Shown piece after piece: positions 20,209 to 27,771 of a stretch of 64,000 nt of DNA. How positions within the stretch are numbered: the stretch's first letter is position 1; each line of letters opens with the position of its first letter. Source of the stretch: Erwinia piriflorinigrans CFBP 5888 (GTDB taxonomy: Bacteria; Pseudomonadota; Gammaproteobacteria; Enterobacterales; Enterobacteriaceae). The DNA is taken from the NCBI RefSeq assembly GCF_001050515.1, contig NZ_CAHS01000017.1:62001-126000 (forward strand). Reading direction: 5' to 3'. A model generated the notes under the pieces. That model made no database searches and was not told where the DNA came from. It saw only the letters and a program-made list of their open reading frames with translations. The position numbers and the translations under genes are program-made.

Positions 20209-20237
20209 TTGATAGCGGGAAAAGTAATGCTGTACTC
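20209..20237 (+). promoter_or_regulatory. Candidate promoter of the mini-CRISPR
   Basis: TTGATA (20209-20214), a 17-nt spacer and TGTACT (20232-20237), with TG at 20229-20230 forming an extended -10. The predicted start falls at about the first degenerate repeat. Confidence 0.55.
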
Positions 20238-20242
20238 TTGCC

Positions 20243-20319
20243 AGCACTGCTGAACAAGCAGCTTAGAAATAAATTTAAAATATCTATATTTTCCCACTGC
20301 CGAACAGGCAGAAACTGAT
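20243..20319 (+). ncRNA. Mini-CRISPR: two degenerate I-F repeats flanking a 21-nt guide (CreA/CreR-like)
   Basis: The first degenerate repeat (20243-20270) keeps 22 of 28 positions of the array repeat, including the full 5'-handle CTTAGAAA. Its hairpin CTGCT/AGCAG carries a compensatory change of the normal CTGCC/GGCAG. The second (20292-20319) keeps CACTGCC and the CTGCC/GGCAG hairpin but loses the sequence after the Cas6f cut site, which is not needed there. Between them is TAAATTTAAA... (20271-20291). It reads on the plus strand, opposite to the two arrays and the cas genes. Cas6f cleavage would release one short crRNA-like guide. This matches the design of CreA antitoxin RNAs and cas-autoregulatory CreR RNAs known from other type I systems. 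Confidence 0.75.
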
Positions 20320-20335
20320 TGATTTTGATAAAAAA

Positions 20336-20357
20336 ACGGCACCCTTACGGATGCCGT
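20336..20357. terminator. Bidirectional intrinsic terminator between mini-CRISPR and brnA
   Basis: ACGGCACCC pairs with GGATGCCGT (one mismatch) around TTAC. On the minus strand TTTTTTT follows, ending brnTA. On the plus strand a TCTCTTTTCTTC tail would end the mini-CRISPR transcript. Confidence 0.8.
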
Positions 20358-20367
20358 TCTCTTTTCT

Positions 20368-20664
20368 TCAGAGCTTTATTTCTGTTGGCTGATGGGTCTT
20401 TAACCAATCCTGTAGCGCCATATCCATCCGCGTTTGCCAGCCCGCGCCCGATGCCTTAAACGCACCGATCACCTCCGGCGTATAGCGCACGCTTACCGCT
20501 ATCTTTGGCTGTGCTTTTTGCGGACGACCGCGCTTTTTCAACGGCTTCAGTTTCAGCTGCGGATCTTCCAGAAGCATGCTGTCTTCATCATCCGCCACGG
20601 CGGCATAAATTTTTGCGTCTTCTTCTGCGCTGGGGAAGACGGTTCCCGGTTTAAGTTTCGGCAT
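20368..20664 (-). CDS. brnA: BrnA-family antitoxin
   Basis: The 98-residue partner of BrnT has an acidic N-terminal half (ADDEDSMLLEDP) and a C-terminal ribbon-helix-helix-type segment (KIAVSVRYTPEVIGAFKASG, then GWQTRMDMALQDWL). This is the BrnA/DUF4415 pattern. ATG 20664 has AAGGAG upstream and overlaps the end of brnT by 14 nt, typical for this pair. It neutralises BrnT and probably represses the shared promoter. Confidence 0.85.
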   Translation of the reverse strand: MPKLKPGTVFPSAEEDAKIYAAVADDEDSMLLEDPQLKLKPLKKRGRPQKAQPKIAVSVRYTPEVIGAFKASGAGWQTRMDMALQDWLKTHQPTEIKL

Positions 20665-20929
20665 AACGCTGAATCTCCTTCCTGGTGGCAAGGCGCAAAC
20701 TGATTATCCGGTAAACCTCTTCATGCTCGGTGAAACAGACGGAAAAAATTCTATTACCCAGCCTGGCAAGGCCATAGGTTAAACCAATCAACCGGATTTC
20801 ATCAAAAGGCTGCCGATTATCTTCATATACGACCATTTCATCCCAGTCCAGCAAGGCGCTGTCAGCGAGTGAGTAGCCGTGCTTACGTCTGTTTTTCACA
20901 TCCTTGTCAGGATCGTAGCAGATATCCAT
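20651..20929 (-). CDS. brnT: BrnT-family toxin (DUF497)
   Basis: This 92-residue RelE-fold RNase-like toxin has family marks: DPDKDVKNRRKHGYSLADS at the N terminus, IRLIGLTYG with RLGNRIFSVCFTE in the core, and IISLRLATRKEIQRY at the end. BrnT inhibits translation by RNA cleavage. The pair has its own promoter and is inserted between cas2-3 and csy1 in the same orientation. It could stabilise the CRISPR locus, which is an inference. Confidence 0.88.
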   Translation of the reverse strand: MDICYDPDKDVKNRRKHGYSLADSALLDWDEMVVYEDNRQPFDEIRLIGLTYGLARLGNRIFSVCFTEHEEVYRIISLRLATRKEIQRYAET

Positions 20930-20934
20930 AGATT

Positions 20935-20962
20935 AATGTACCTACAAAAAAGATAAAGTCAA
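20935..20962 (-). promoter_or_regulatory. Candidate brnTA promoter
   Basis: TTGACT and TACATT with a 16-nt spacer stand just upstream of brnT, so the pair can be transcribed independently of cas2-3. Confidence 0.55.
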
Positions 20963-21002
20963 AATCCCTGTGACCGGCAGCGCATACCGCCTGGCTGGCA
21001 AT

Positions 21003-24000
21003 CTACTCCGGCTGAAACACGCCTAATAGCGGATGAAAGTGCCATTCTTCGCTCTCAGGCAGAGTGCGCAGCACGATTTCACCAAAGCGCAGACTGACCT
21101 CCTCCAGCTCCATCGTCAGGCTGTCGGCCAGCTGCTGCCAGACCTGCTGATAGTCCGGGGTAATCCAGGCACTGACCCCGGCAGCGAACGTCAGATCGGG
21201 ATAGGCGATCATGCTCTTTTTGCGCCCGGACGGGCCATCGTCAGGCTGCCAGATTTCTGGCTGATCACCCTCCTCGGCTATCAGCATAAAGTGCATATCT
21301 TCAGGCGTTGACTGACGAAACGGCTTACGCCGCTGCATTTCGCCACACCAGCTGGCCTGTTCGCGCCACCATAAGGCCGCACAGTACTCATTCGGCTCTT
21401 TCTGCTTTCCCTGCAACTCCACCATCAGTCGCTGGTGTTCCAGATCGGCCAGGTTAGCAAACAATGGACCTTTACCCACTTTTTGCCGGGACTGAATTCG
21501 TGGAATCGCGCTGATTGTCTGATACTGCTCTTTGTCGAGGATCTTCTGTAAATCGTGGCTCGCCAGCATATAGCCTTTTTGCTCAAACCCTGGCTTGCAG
21601 TAGGTCGGTTTCTGGCTATCCTGCGCCTTTAATGAGCAAATATTCTGCTGCAAAATATGCACATTTTCGCTCTGTGCTTCCTGCTGACGATGGCGCTGTA
21701 CCCTGCCCGCCAGCTGGATCAGCGATCGCATTGAGCTGGGTTCGGCAATCGCCCAGTCGTAATCGTGATCGCGACCCACTTCCGCTACCGAGGTCGCCAG
21801 CACTACAAACAGATGATGCTGTTGCGGATGCTGCTCCATCGCTTCGGCGATCTCCGCCACCTGCCAGATCGCATCGGGCTGATGGCGAGTTAAGGTGGCA
21901 TCCAACCGCTGTTCAAAATGCGAACGCATCGCCAGCGGGTGCCGACTGTGATAAACACAGTAATGAATATGAGTATCTTCCGCTGCCTCAGTCGCCAGCA
22001 GCTGCTGAGCAACGGCCACCAGTGGATTGATATTGGCGAAGCGCACCACGCCTACCGATACCGTTTTGGGCAACTCCTTATGGCGCTGATGGTGAGCATG
22101 ATGCAGCGTCATCATCGACTGCAAAATGACCTGCGCCATATGGGGGTAAATCGTCGCCTCATCCCGCGCGGGGGGAGCCACCGGCGCTATCCAGCCACGC
22201 CTCAGTACCGGCTGTTTAGACAGCCAGCCGACTCGCCTCGCAACAAACTCTTGATGCTTTTGCATAAACTCCTGCGGCAGGCTCGGCTGGGCGGTAAGCA
22301 CCTTCTCTGCAACATTTTCATCAAACCATGCGCAGCAAATATTGCCGTCAACGGGCAGGCCACAGGCGTGCTGGAAGATCTCGCGCCCGCTGCGGTAAGC
22401 GTTAAACAGCGCCAGTACCAGCGCGGGCGCCAGGGTTGCCGAGGAGAGCAGCACGCGCGAACCCAGCATACCTGCCCAGTTCACCAGCCGACACAGCGCG
22501 GGCAGATCGTCGATATCAAAATCGTCCGGCTCGTCGAGGACCAGATCCGAGGTTAACAGTCTTAGCATCGGCGCTATCTGCCTGCCGCCGCGTAACCCTT
22601 CGGTCGCCCCGATTAAATGATCGATGGTAGTCACCAGCACCGGAGCGCTCAGCAGCTTATTTAACTTAGTATTACCTTTGAGCCAGCGGCTTAAGCCCCC
22701 TTCATCAAGGCTGCCGTCGTAGCTGACGTACTGGTTTTCCTCTAGCAACGCCTCTGCTGATTCACTGCCGGTATCGTGCGAAACCGGGCTATCTTTAGCC
22801 TGCTGATGCAGCTGGGTCACCGCCTGTGAACCCACCAGTACCGCCAGATCGTCCTGTTCCAGCTTCAATTTTTCCCGCAGCGCATCGCCGGTTTGCAGCG
22901 TTAAGGTGCGTAGCCCCAGCGCCACCGCAAAGCGACAGCCTTTTTGTTCGTCGCTCAGCGCATACATAATGCGCGCATTGGCAAAGGTTTTACCGCAGCC
23001 GGTCGACGCCATATTAATGCCGAAAAAACCCTGTTGAAAGGCGCTCTCGCGCAGATCGCAGGTCTCCTGCCAGGCATTATCCTGCCAGCGGAACTTCTCA
23101 TCTGTGCTGCGTTTTTTAAATCCTTTATGACGGGTAATCGCTGGCAGGGTTTTGCGTAAATGCGGCAGGCTACGCGCCAGCAGCAGAGCATTTTGCGCCA
23201 CGCCGATATTATGCTCGTCCAGCCGCTGCTTCAGGCTGCCGCTGTCGCGGTCGGTATTGGCATACAGCAGACAGTCCGCGTCCTGCCAGCCCGGCGTAGC
23301 CGGTTGCGCGGAGTAGACGTGATCGGCCAGCATTAATGCCAGCCGCGCCATATGGCAGCTAAAGCGCTGATTGATATCGATTTGTGCCAGCCACGCTGGC
23401 TGAGCCAGCAGGCGCTGTGCCAGCTTGTGCGCTTTGCCACACCAGCGGCCGCTGCGCATCGGCGTCCCCTGCGGGAACTGCCACTGTTCCTGAAGATCGG
23501 CGGGTTTCCAGTCCTGATGATGATTGGCGGCGTTCCAAAGCGCATCCAGCTCCCTGATCAGCCAGCCATCGCAGTGTTCCAAGTCAGGCGGTAAATATGA
23601 AGCTGACTTTGATAAATCATTCTTTTTCGGGTAAACCGGCATACGGTGATGGGAGAGGATCAGCCACGCCACCACGCGCGCCACTGGCGATAAGGGGGCA
23701 AAAGGATTTGTAGTGTCCATCAGACCATCTTTTTCCAGCCCGGTCAGCATCGCCTGCTCATCCTGTGGCTCTATCTCACTAAGGGCAGCAATCCATGTCA
23801 GATCGTCACGCCCCGCAACCCAGGCACAGAACAGCCGCAGCGAAACCCACTCATGGCGGTAGGGCTGACAGCCTTTGATCCCTTTTTTCCCAACAAGCAT
23901 CTGCTGAAACAAGCTGTTGGACTTACCAAAATCATGAAACAACCCGGCAATAGCGGCCAGCAGGCTGACAGCCTCGACGCTGTGCCAGCTGTTTTCATCA

Positions 24001-24302
24001 GCGCTTTTCAGCACATCGCGCGAGGTGGTATCCGTTGGCACCCCGCCTTGCACGTTAAAACGGCGCAGATTGCCAACAACCCACAGCAGTTCGCTCTGTC
24101 CGGTGCTTTTTATCTGGTGGCAGGCCACGGCGGTATTGCGCCGTGCGGTTTTGCGCAGCAGCTTACGCAAGGTCAACAGCCCCTGTTGCGTAATGGCGGT
24201 TTGCCAGCAGCGGTCGCCTTTACGTTCGGCAAACTGATCGAGGATACGGCGGCTCTCTTCCAGCGCACGTTTGTTACACTGAGCAATCAATAAAACATTC
24301 AT
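21003..24302 (-). CDS. cas2-3: Cas2-Cas3 fusion nuclease-helicase, type I-F
   Basis: The 1099-residue protein is typical of I-F. A Cas2-like domain occupies about residues 1-95. An HD nuclease has HD at 123-124 (LFHDFGKS) and downstream histidines (YRHEWVS, SHHRMP). An SF2 helicase has Walker A STGCGKT (433-439), DEPD near 595, SSAT and a motif VI QLAGRVQRHRQ. It joins adaptation (with Cas1) and target degradation. The start overlaps the cas1 stop by 4 nt. No active-site loss is seen. Confidence 0.97.
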   Translation of the reverse strand: MNVLLIAQCNKRALEESRRILDQFAERKGDRCWQTAITQQGLLTLRKLLRKTARRNTAVACHQIKSTGQSELLWVVGNLRRFNVQGGVPTDTTSRDVLKSADENSWHSVEAVSLLAAIAGLFHDFGKSNSLFQQMLVGKKGIKGCQPYRHEWVSLRLFCAWVAGRDDLTWIAALSEIEPQDEQAMLTGLEKDGLMDTTNPFAPLSPVARVVAWLILSHHRMPVYPKKNDLSKSASYLPPDLEHCDGWLIRELDALWNAANHHQDWKPADLQEQWQFPQGTPMRSGRWCGKAHKLAQRLLAQPAWLAQIDINQRFSCHMARLALMLADHVYSAQPATPGWQDADCLLYANTDRDSGSLKQRLDEHNIGVAQNALLLARSLPHLRKTLPAITRHKGFKKRSTDEKFRWQDNAWQETCDLRESAFQQGFFGINMASTGCGKTFANARIMYALSDEQKGCRFAVALGLRTLTLQTGDALREKLKLEQDDLAVLVGSQAVTQLHQQAKDSPVSHDTGSESAEALLEENQYVSYDGSLDEGGLSRWLKGNTKLNKLLSAPVLVTTIDHLIGATEGLRGGRQIAPMLRLLTSDLVLDEPDDFDIDDLPALCRLVNWAGMLGSRVLLSSATLAPALVLALFNAYRSGREIFQHACGLPVDGNICCAWFDENVAEKVLTAQPSLPQEFMQKHQEFVARRVGWLSKQPVLRRGWIAPVAPPARDEATIYPHMAQVILQSMMTLHHAHHQRHKELPKTVSVGVVRFANINPLVAVAQQLLATEAAEDTHIHYCVYHSRHPLAMRSHFEQRLDATLTRHQPDAIWQVAEIAEAMEQHPQQHHLFVVLATSVAEVGRDHDYDWAIAEPSSMRSLIQLAGRVQRHRQQEAQSENVHILQQNICSLKAQDSQKPTYCKPGFEQKGYMLASHDLQKILDKEQYQTISAIPRIQSRQKVGKGPLFANLADLEHQRLMVELQGKQKEPNEYCAALWWREQASWCGEMQRRKPFRQSTPEDMHFMLIAEEGDQPEIWQPDDGPSGRKKSMIAYPDLTFAAGVSAWITPDYQQVWQQLADSLTMELEEVSLRFGEIVLRTLPESEEWHFHPLLGVFQPE

Positions 24303-25276
24303 TTTCCCACCTGGCTGTGCTGTCGGGCGGTGGCTTCCAGCGCGGCGATCATCGTATCTAACGCTTCAGCATTTTGCAGGCTGGTCAGGCAGCGCTGGCG
24401 GAACTCCTGCTCCTCTTCGCCCGCCATTGCGGCAAGAAACGCCTGTGGCAGAATCAACGCGTCCTTAATCAGATCGGCAACGTCAAACACCAGCCCACCA
24501 CGGCGGGTTTTGCCATGCAGCACCGGCAGCCCGTGCGGCAATCCTATTACCCAGCAGGCGACCGCCGCCAGGCCGTAGGCAAGATAATTGCCATGATCGA
24601 GAAAACGGTTGGCCGCATCGCTGCCGCCACCGCGTTTGGCACGGACAAAATCGCCGTAGTTCGCCGCCTGTGCCGCCAGTTTATATAGCGCTTTGGTCAT
24701 CACCGCTTCAAGAGCCAGCAGATCGGTGCTGTTGTTACAGCGCGCCAAGCCCTGTTCAAAGCGGTCAAGGATCGCCGTTAGCCTGGGTTCGCTAAGAGTA
24801 AAATTCTGCTCACGCATCATTTTGCTACCCAGCCATGACTGGCGTATCTGACTGATGCGCACGCGCTGAAACGCAATGGCGGTGCTGAGCCGTTTCTGCT
24901 CATCGAACCAGAAGCTGACCCAGTGCTGAAGATATTCAGTGGGGCGGTATTCACTTTGTGAGTTGAGCCACGAGACGTCGACCTCAACTTCATTGGCCGC
25001 ATACAGCGGCGTTCCGCCGCCGCCGCAAAACCCGACCAGGACCCCGGCGCGGGCAAACTCACGCATAGCCGCCTGGGTTACCGATGTGCCGGTACCCAGC
25101 ATCACCACCGTGGTATTGGCAATGGGAATATTCCAGTACAGAGACTGTTTACCTTCGTCGGTGACATATTCCACCCGGCCGCCGTTCACCAGCACCCGGC
25201 AGTATTGCAGATAATAAATATTGCTGCGTTTTGAGTGCAGAATGGTTTTTAAATCTGAAGGCTTAATCATTTCCAT
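24299..25276 (-). CDS. cas1: CRISPR integrase Cas1 (type I-F)
   Basis: The 325-residue integrase inserts new spacers together with Cas2-3. Family blocks LHSKRSNIYYLQYCRVLV, GTGTSVTQAAMREFARAGVL and HGNYLAYGLAAVACWVIGLP are present. The metal-binding region includes E in EAVMTKALYK, H in VLHGKTRRGGLVFD and the acidic VADLIKDA. AAGGA 8 nt before ATG 25276 sets the start; the frame extends 38 codons upstream without a good start signal. Confidence 0.95.
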   Translation of the reverse strand: MEMIKPSDLKTILHSKRSNIYYLQYCRVLVNGGRVEYVTDEGKQSLYWNIPIANTTVVMLGTGTSVTQAAMREFARAGVLVGFCGGGGTPLYAANEVEVDVSWLNSQSEYRPTEYLQHWVSFWFDEQKRLSTAIAFQRVRISQIRQSWLGSKMMREQNFTLSEPRLTAILDRFEQGLARCNNSTDLLALEAVMTKALYKLAAQAANYGDFVRAKRGGGSDAANRFLDHGNYLAYGLAAVACWVIGLPHGLPVLHGKTRRGGLVFDVADLIKDALILPQAFLAAMAGEEEQEFRQRCLTSLQNAEALDTMIAALEATARQHSQVGK

Positions 25277-25801
25277 ATGGAGCTTCCTTGTGGCAGGGTT
25301 ATTTGCTTGCTGATATCGGTGAAGTGGTGATATTCCCTGGATTAGTGATGTAGAACATACCATAACGTGTCGAAATCTGCCGCCGCGCACAGGGGCTATA
25401 TCGGCTATAAATAGTTGGCGGGCATGTCACGGTGTTGAGCTGAAAGTCATAACCTTCCTTTTTTTCTTCACCAACGAATCTACCCCTGCCCCTCATGAAC
25501 TGGATAGCTATAGTGGTAGTCGTAGCGGTTTTGGCCGATATTGATTCGCATTAACGCTGGCTGAAGCGTTATTTGTCATATCATCGAAAAGCCAAGAGGA
25601 TTAATTCGCTCTGAAAGTTCCCGTAGTTAAACAGTCTTCGCCTTTTGCCTCTATAATCTTGTCAAAGGTAAAAAAACGGCGCACCTTGTTGTGTGACCAT
25701 GATTATAATTATTAAAATATTAAGCCAATTGTTGATTACATATGTTGACAAGGAAATTTTCAGTAGTCAGGATTGATTGCTCATATAATGAGGGATTAAA
25801 T
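25277..25801. other. Intergenic region between cas1 and the microcin cassette
   Basis: About 525 bp between divergent units, AT-rich, expected to hold the promoters of cas1 and of the microcin genes. A 19-codon hydrophobic ORF (ATG 25495) was noticed but has no ribosome-binding site. Nothing else is supported. Confidence 0.45.
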
Positions 25802-25984
25802 ATGAAGACGACAGTCACTTGGATTTTCTTTTTTTTAATATTTTACCTTTCCATGTGGTTTTTCAGTAAGATTTTTTCCAGTGATTTTGATCATGTCGAT
25901 ACAGTATCGTTCTCTATAGTTATGTCCGGAATAATGGCAATTTTTTTTAGTAAAATTAAAAAAAACGTCATCCGTAAATCATAA
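25802..25984 (+). CDS. Small two-helix membrane protein, probable microcin immunity protein
   Basis: The 60-residue product has two hydrophobic segments (about 6-25 and 38-50) and a basic C terminus (KIKKNVIRKS). GAGGGA stands 6 nt before the ATG. It lies 22 nt upstream of a microcin-like precursor on the same strand. In the microcin V system, too, a small membrane immunity protein is encoded next to the precursor gene. The function is inferred from context only; no sequence family is recognised. Confidence 0.6.
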   Translation: MKTTVTWIFFFLIFYLSMWFFSKIFSSDFDHVDTVSFSIVMSGIMAIFFSKIKKNVIRKS

Positions 25985-26006
25985 ACACATTTTAAGAGGG
26001 ATATTT

Positions 26007-26300
26007 ATGAATGAGTTAATTCACATTGAATTGACAGCAGTTTCTGGCGGTGATGATTTTAGCTATGTGGGTTTAGCTGGCGCAGTCGGAGCAGGTGCCG
26101 TAACAGGCGCACTGACCGGTGCGGCCTTAGGTGGCATTGGTGCTGGTCCTGGTGCCATAGGTGGTGCGGCTATTGCCGGGGCTGGGTATAGCGCAAATCA
26201 TTTGGTGCAGGGGGCCATTGATCATGATCCCTCATGGTGGGGATGGGGGTACGCGACCTTATGTGAACAGAAAGGTATGGGAGTAGGGTACAGTTGCTGA
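26007..26300 (+). CDS. Class II microcin precursor with double-glycine leader
   Basis: The 97-residue precursor begins with a 15-residue leader ending in VSGG (ELTAVSGG), the signal processed by peptidase-containing ABC exporters. The 82-residue mature part is rich in Gly and Ala (GLAGAVGAGAVTGALTGAAL, GAIGGAAIAGAG). It ends with two cysteines in LCEQKGMGVGYSC, which could form a disulfide as in microcin V. A strong ribosome-binding site (AAGAGGGA) precedes it. No exporter genes are nearby, so secretion would need a system elsewhere. Confidence 0.8.
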   Translation: MNELIHIELTAVSGGDDFSYVGLAGAVGAGAVTGALTGAALGGIGAGPGAIGGAAIAGAGYSANHLVQGAIDHDPSWWGWGYATLCEQKGMGVGYSC

Positions 26301-26320
26301 AAAGCTATATCCTGTAACTC

Positions 26321-26605
26321 TTAGCCTACAGAGTAAATAACAGGAACAATAGGCCTGTAATTTCCTTTAAAATACACGGGAGTCCAGAGGGGGGGGTTAG
26401 AATAGTTTTTTATATTGCCTTCCACGGCCAAATATTGATTGCTGGAATGGTATATATATTTTTCGGTCCAGAAACCCTCCTGTACTCCAAAACGTAGATC
26501 CTCAAACTTATACTTGGTTAATGCTGTTTTCAACCGCTTGTTAACGATAACACTGGAAACGGTTCCTGCTGTCGCTCTGCTCCAAATAATATCAGGGGGG
26601 CACAT
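26321..26605 (-). pseudogene. Probable 3' remnant of a gene cut by the trailer end of array 2
   Basis: The frame (up to 94 codons) resembles a protein C terminus of the DUF1629/immunity type (PDIIWSRATAGTVSSVIVNK, then RLKTALTKY) by vague recollection. Its first Met lies inside the degenerate last repeat of array 2, without a ribosome-binding site, and the frame stays open into the array. The 5' part therefore seems to be missing. It converges with the microcin gene. Confidence 0.4.
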
Positions 26606-27585
26606 GCGCTGCCTGTACGGTAGTGAACGATAATGGATTTTGCATCAATAGCGGAGTTTTTTAAGCTGCCTGTACGGCAGTGAACGGGTTCCACTTGTTG
26701 CTCACTACATTTCGGTACTTCTAAGCTGCCTGTACGGCAGTGACCCCACGCGATTGCGTAGCATATCCACAGGTAGTCTTCTAAGCTGCCTGTACGGCAG
26801 TGAACAAGTTACGTTGTGGTTAAGGCCGGAACAGCCGCTTCTAAGCTGCCTGTACGGCAGTGAACAAATGGCAGAGGGTTACCCACCGAGCAGAATACTT
26901 CTAAGCTGCCTGTACGGCAGTGAACGTTGGCAAAAATAAACCCATCCATTTCTACAGCTTCTAAGCTGCCTGTACGGCAGTGAACTGGTGGGTATCAGAT
27001 GCCTGGATTCTCCGGGTCTTCTAAGCTGCCTGTACGGCAGTGAACTCGATTACTCCAGCACTACAGCCACACAATGACTTCTAAGCTGCCTGTACGGCAG
27101 TGAACACGGCTACCGACCAAAACCGGCATTTCTCCAACTTCTAAGCTGCCTGTACGGCAGTGAACTTTGCTGGCTAAAGCACCACCCCGATCCCCATCTT
27201 CTAAGCTGCCTGTACGGCAGTGAACATAAATGTACTTATATCTTGCTTCAATTTCAGCTTCTAAGCTGCCTGTACGGCAGTGAACGCTTTTTGATGGCGC
27301 TTTTTCCGGTGGTGGTGCTTCTAAGCTGCCTGTACGGCAGTGAACAATGCCTACGGTCGTTTGTTATGTATGCCACTCTTCTAAGCTGCCTGTACGGCAG
27401 TGAACCTTTATTGCTGCCTCAGCAACACACACTGGAACTTCTAAGCTGCCTGTACGGCAGTGAACTAGTACGGCGGGTCGGTAGCAATCAGATCGATCTT
27501 CTAAGCTGCCTGTACGGCAGTGAACGAGAGGTCACCACCTTTAACGGCGTTTCTCCGCTTCTAAGCTGCCTGTACGGCAGTGAAC
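26601..27585 (-). CRISPR. CRISPR array 2, type I-F repeats (17 repeats, 16 spacers)
   Basis: 28-bp repeats (window core TAAGCTGCCTGTACGGCAGT) occur at a strict 60-bp period with 32-nt spacers. The outermost low-coordinate unit has a 29-nt spacer. The repeats at 26601 and 26658 are degenerate and the one at 26718 ends GACC, so the trailer is at the low-coordinate end. Transcription is leftward from the leader near 27586. The repeat differs from array 1 by one loop base (A instead of G). No two spacers are obviously alike. Confidence 0.97.
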
Positions 27586-27771
27586 CGTTACTCTACAACG
27601 CTAACCTGCTTAGCGCATTCACTTTTTCCCACTTTCACTGTGCTAAACCCTTTTTTTCTCCCTGATAATCTCGCTATATAAATCAATAAGTTGAATACGA
27701 GCGAAAAAAAAGGGTCCGCCGGGCGTTAACCATTCCCCGGCAATTCCCCCGGTAGCAACCGCCCACTTTTA
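27586..27771 (-). promoter_or_regulatory. Leader region of CRISPR array 2
   Basis: The sequence next to the first repeat starts CGTTACT...GCTAACC and carries CTAAACCCTTTTTTT at 60 nt, both shared in form with the array 1 leader. An AT-rich stretch (AATCTCGCTATATAAATCAA) follows. The far end also serves as the cueO 3' region. Confidence 0.65.

Noticed and set aside
20109-20342. 77-codon minus-strand ORF across the mini-CRISPR
   Set aside because: It has no ribosome-binding site and runs through both degenerate repeats and the guide. The RNA structure on the plus strand explains the sequence better.
25495-25554. 19-codon hydrophobic ORF resembling Ibs peptides in size
   Set aside because: No ribosome-binding site, and no antisense promoter or repeat structure was found around it.
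26754-27665. Open frames across CRISPR array 2
   Set aside because: Same artefact of periodic repeats and spacers; no start signal and no protein family.
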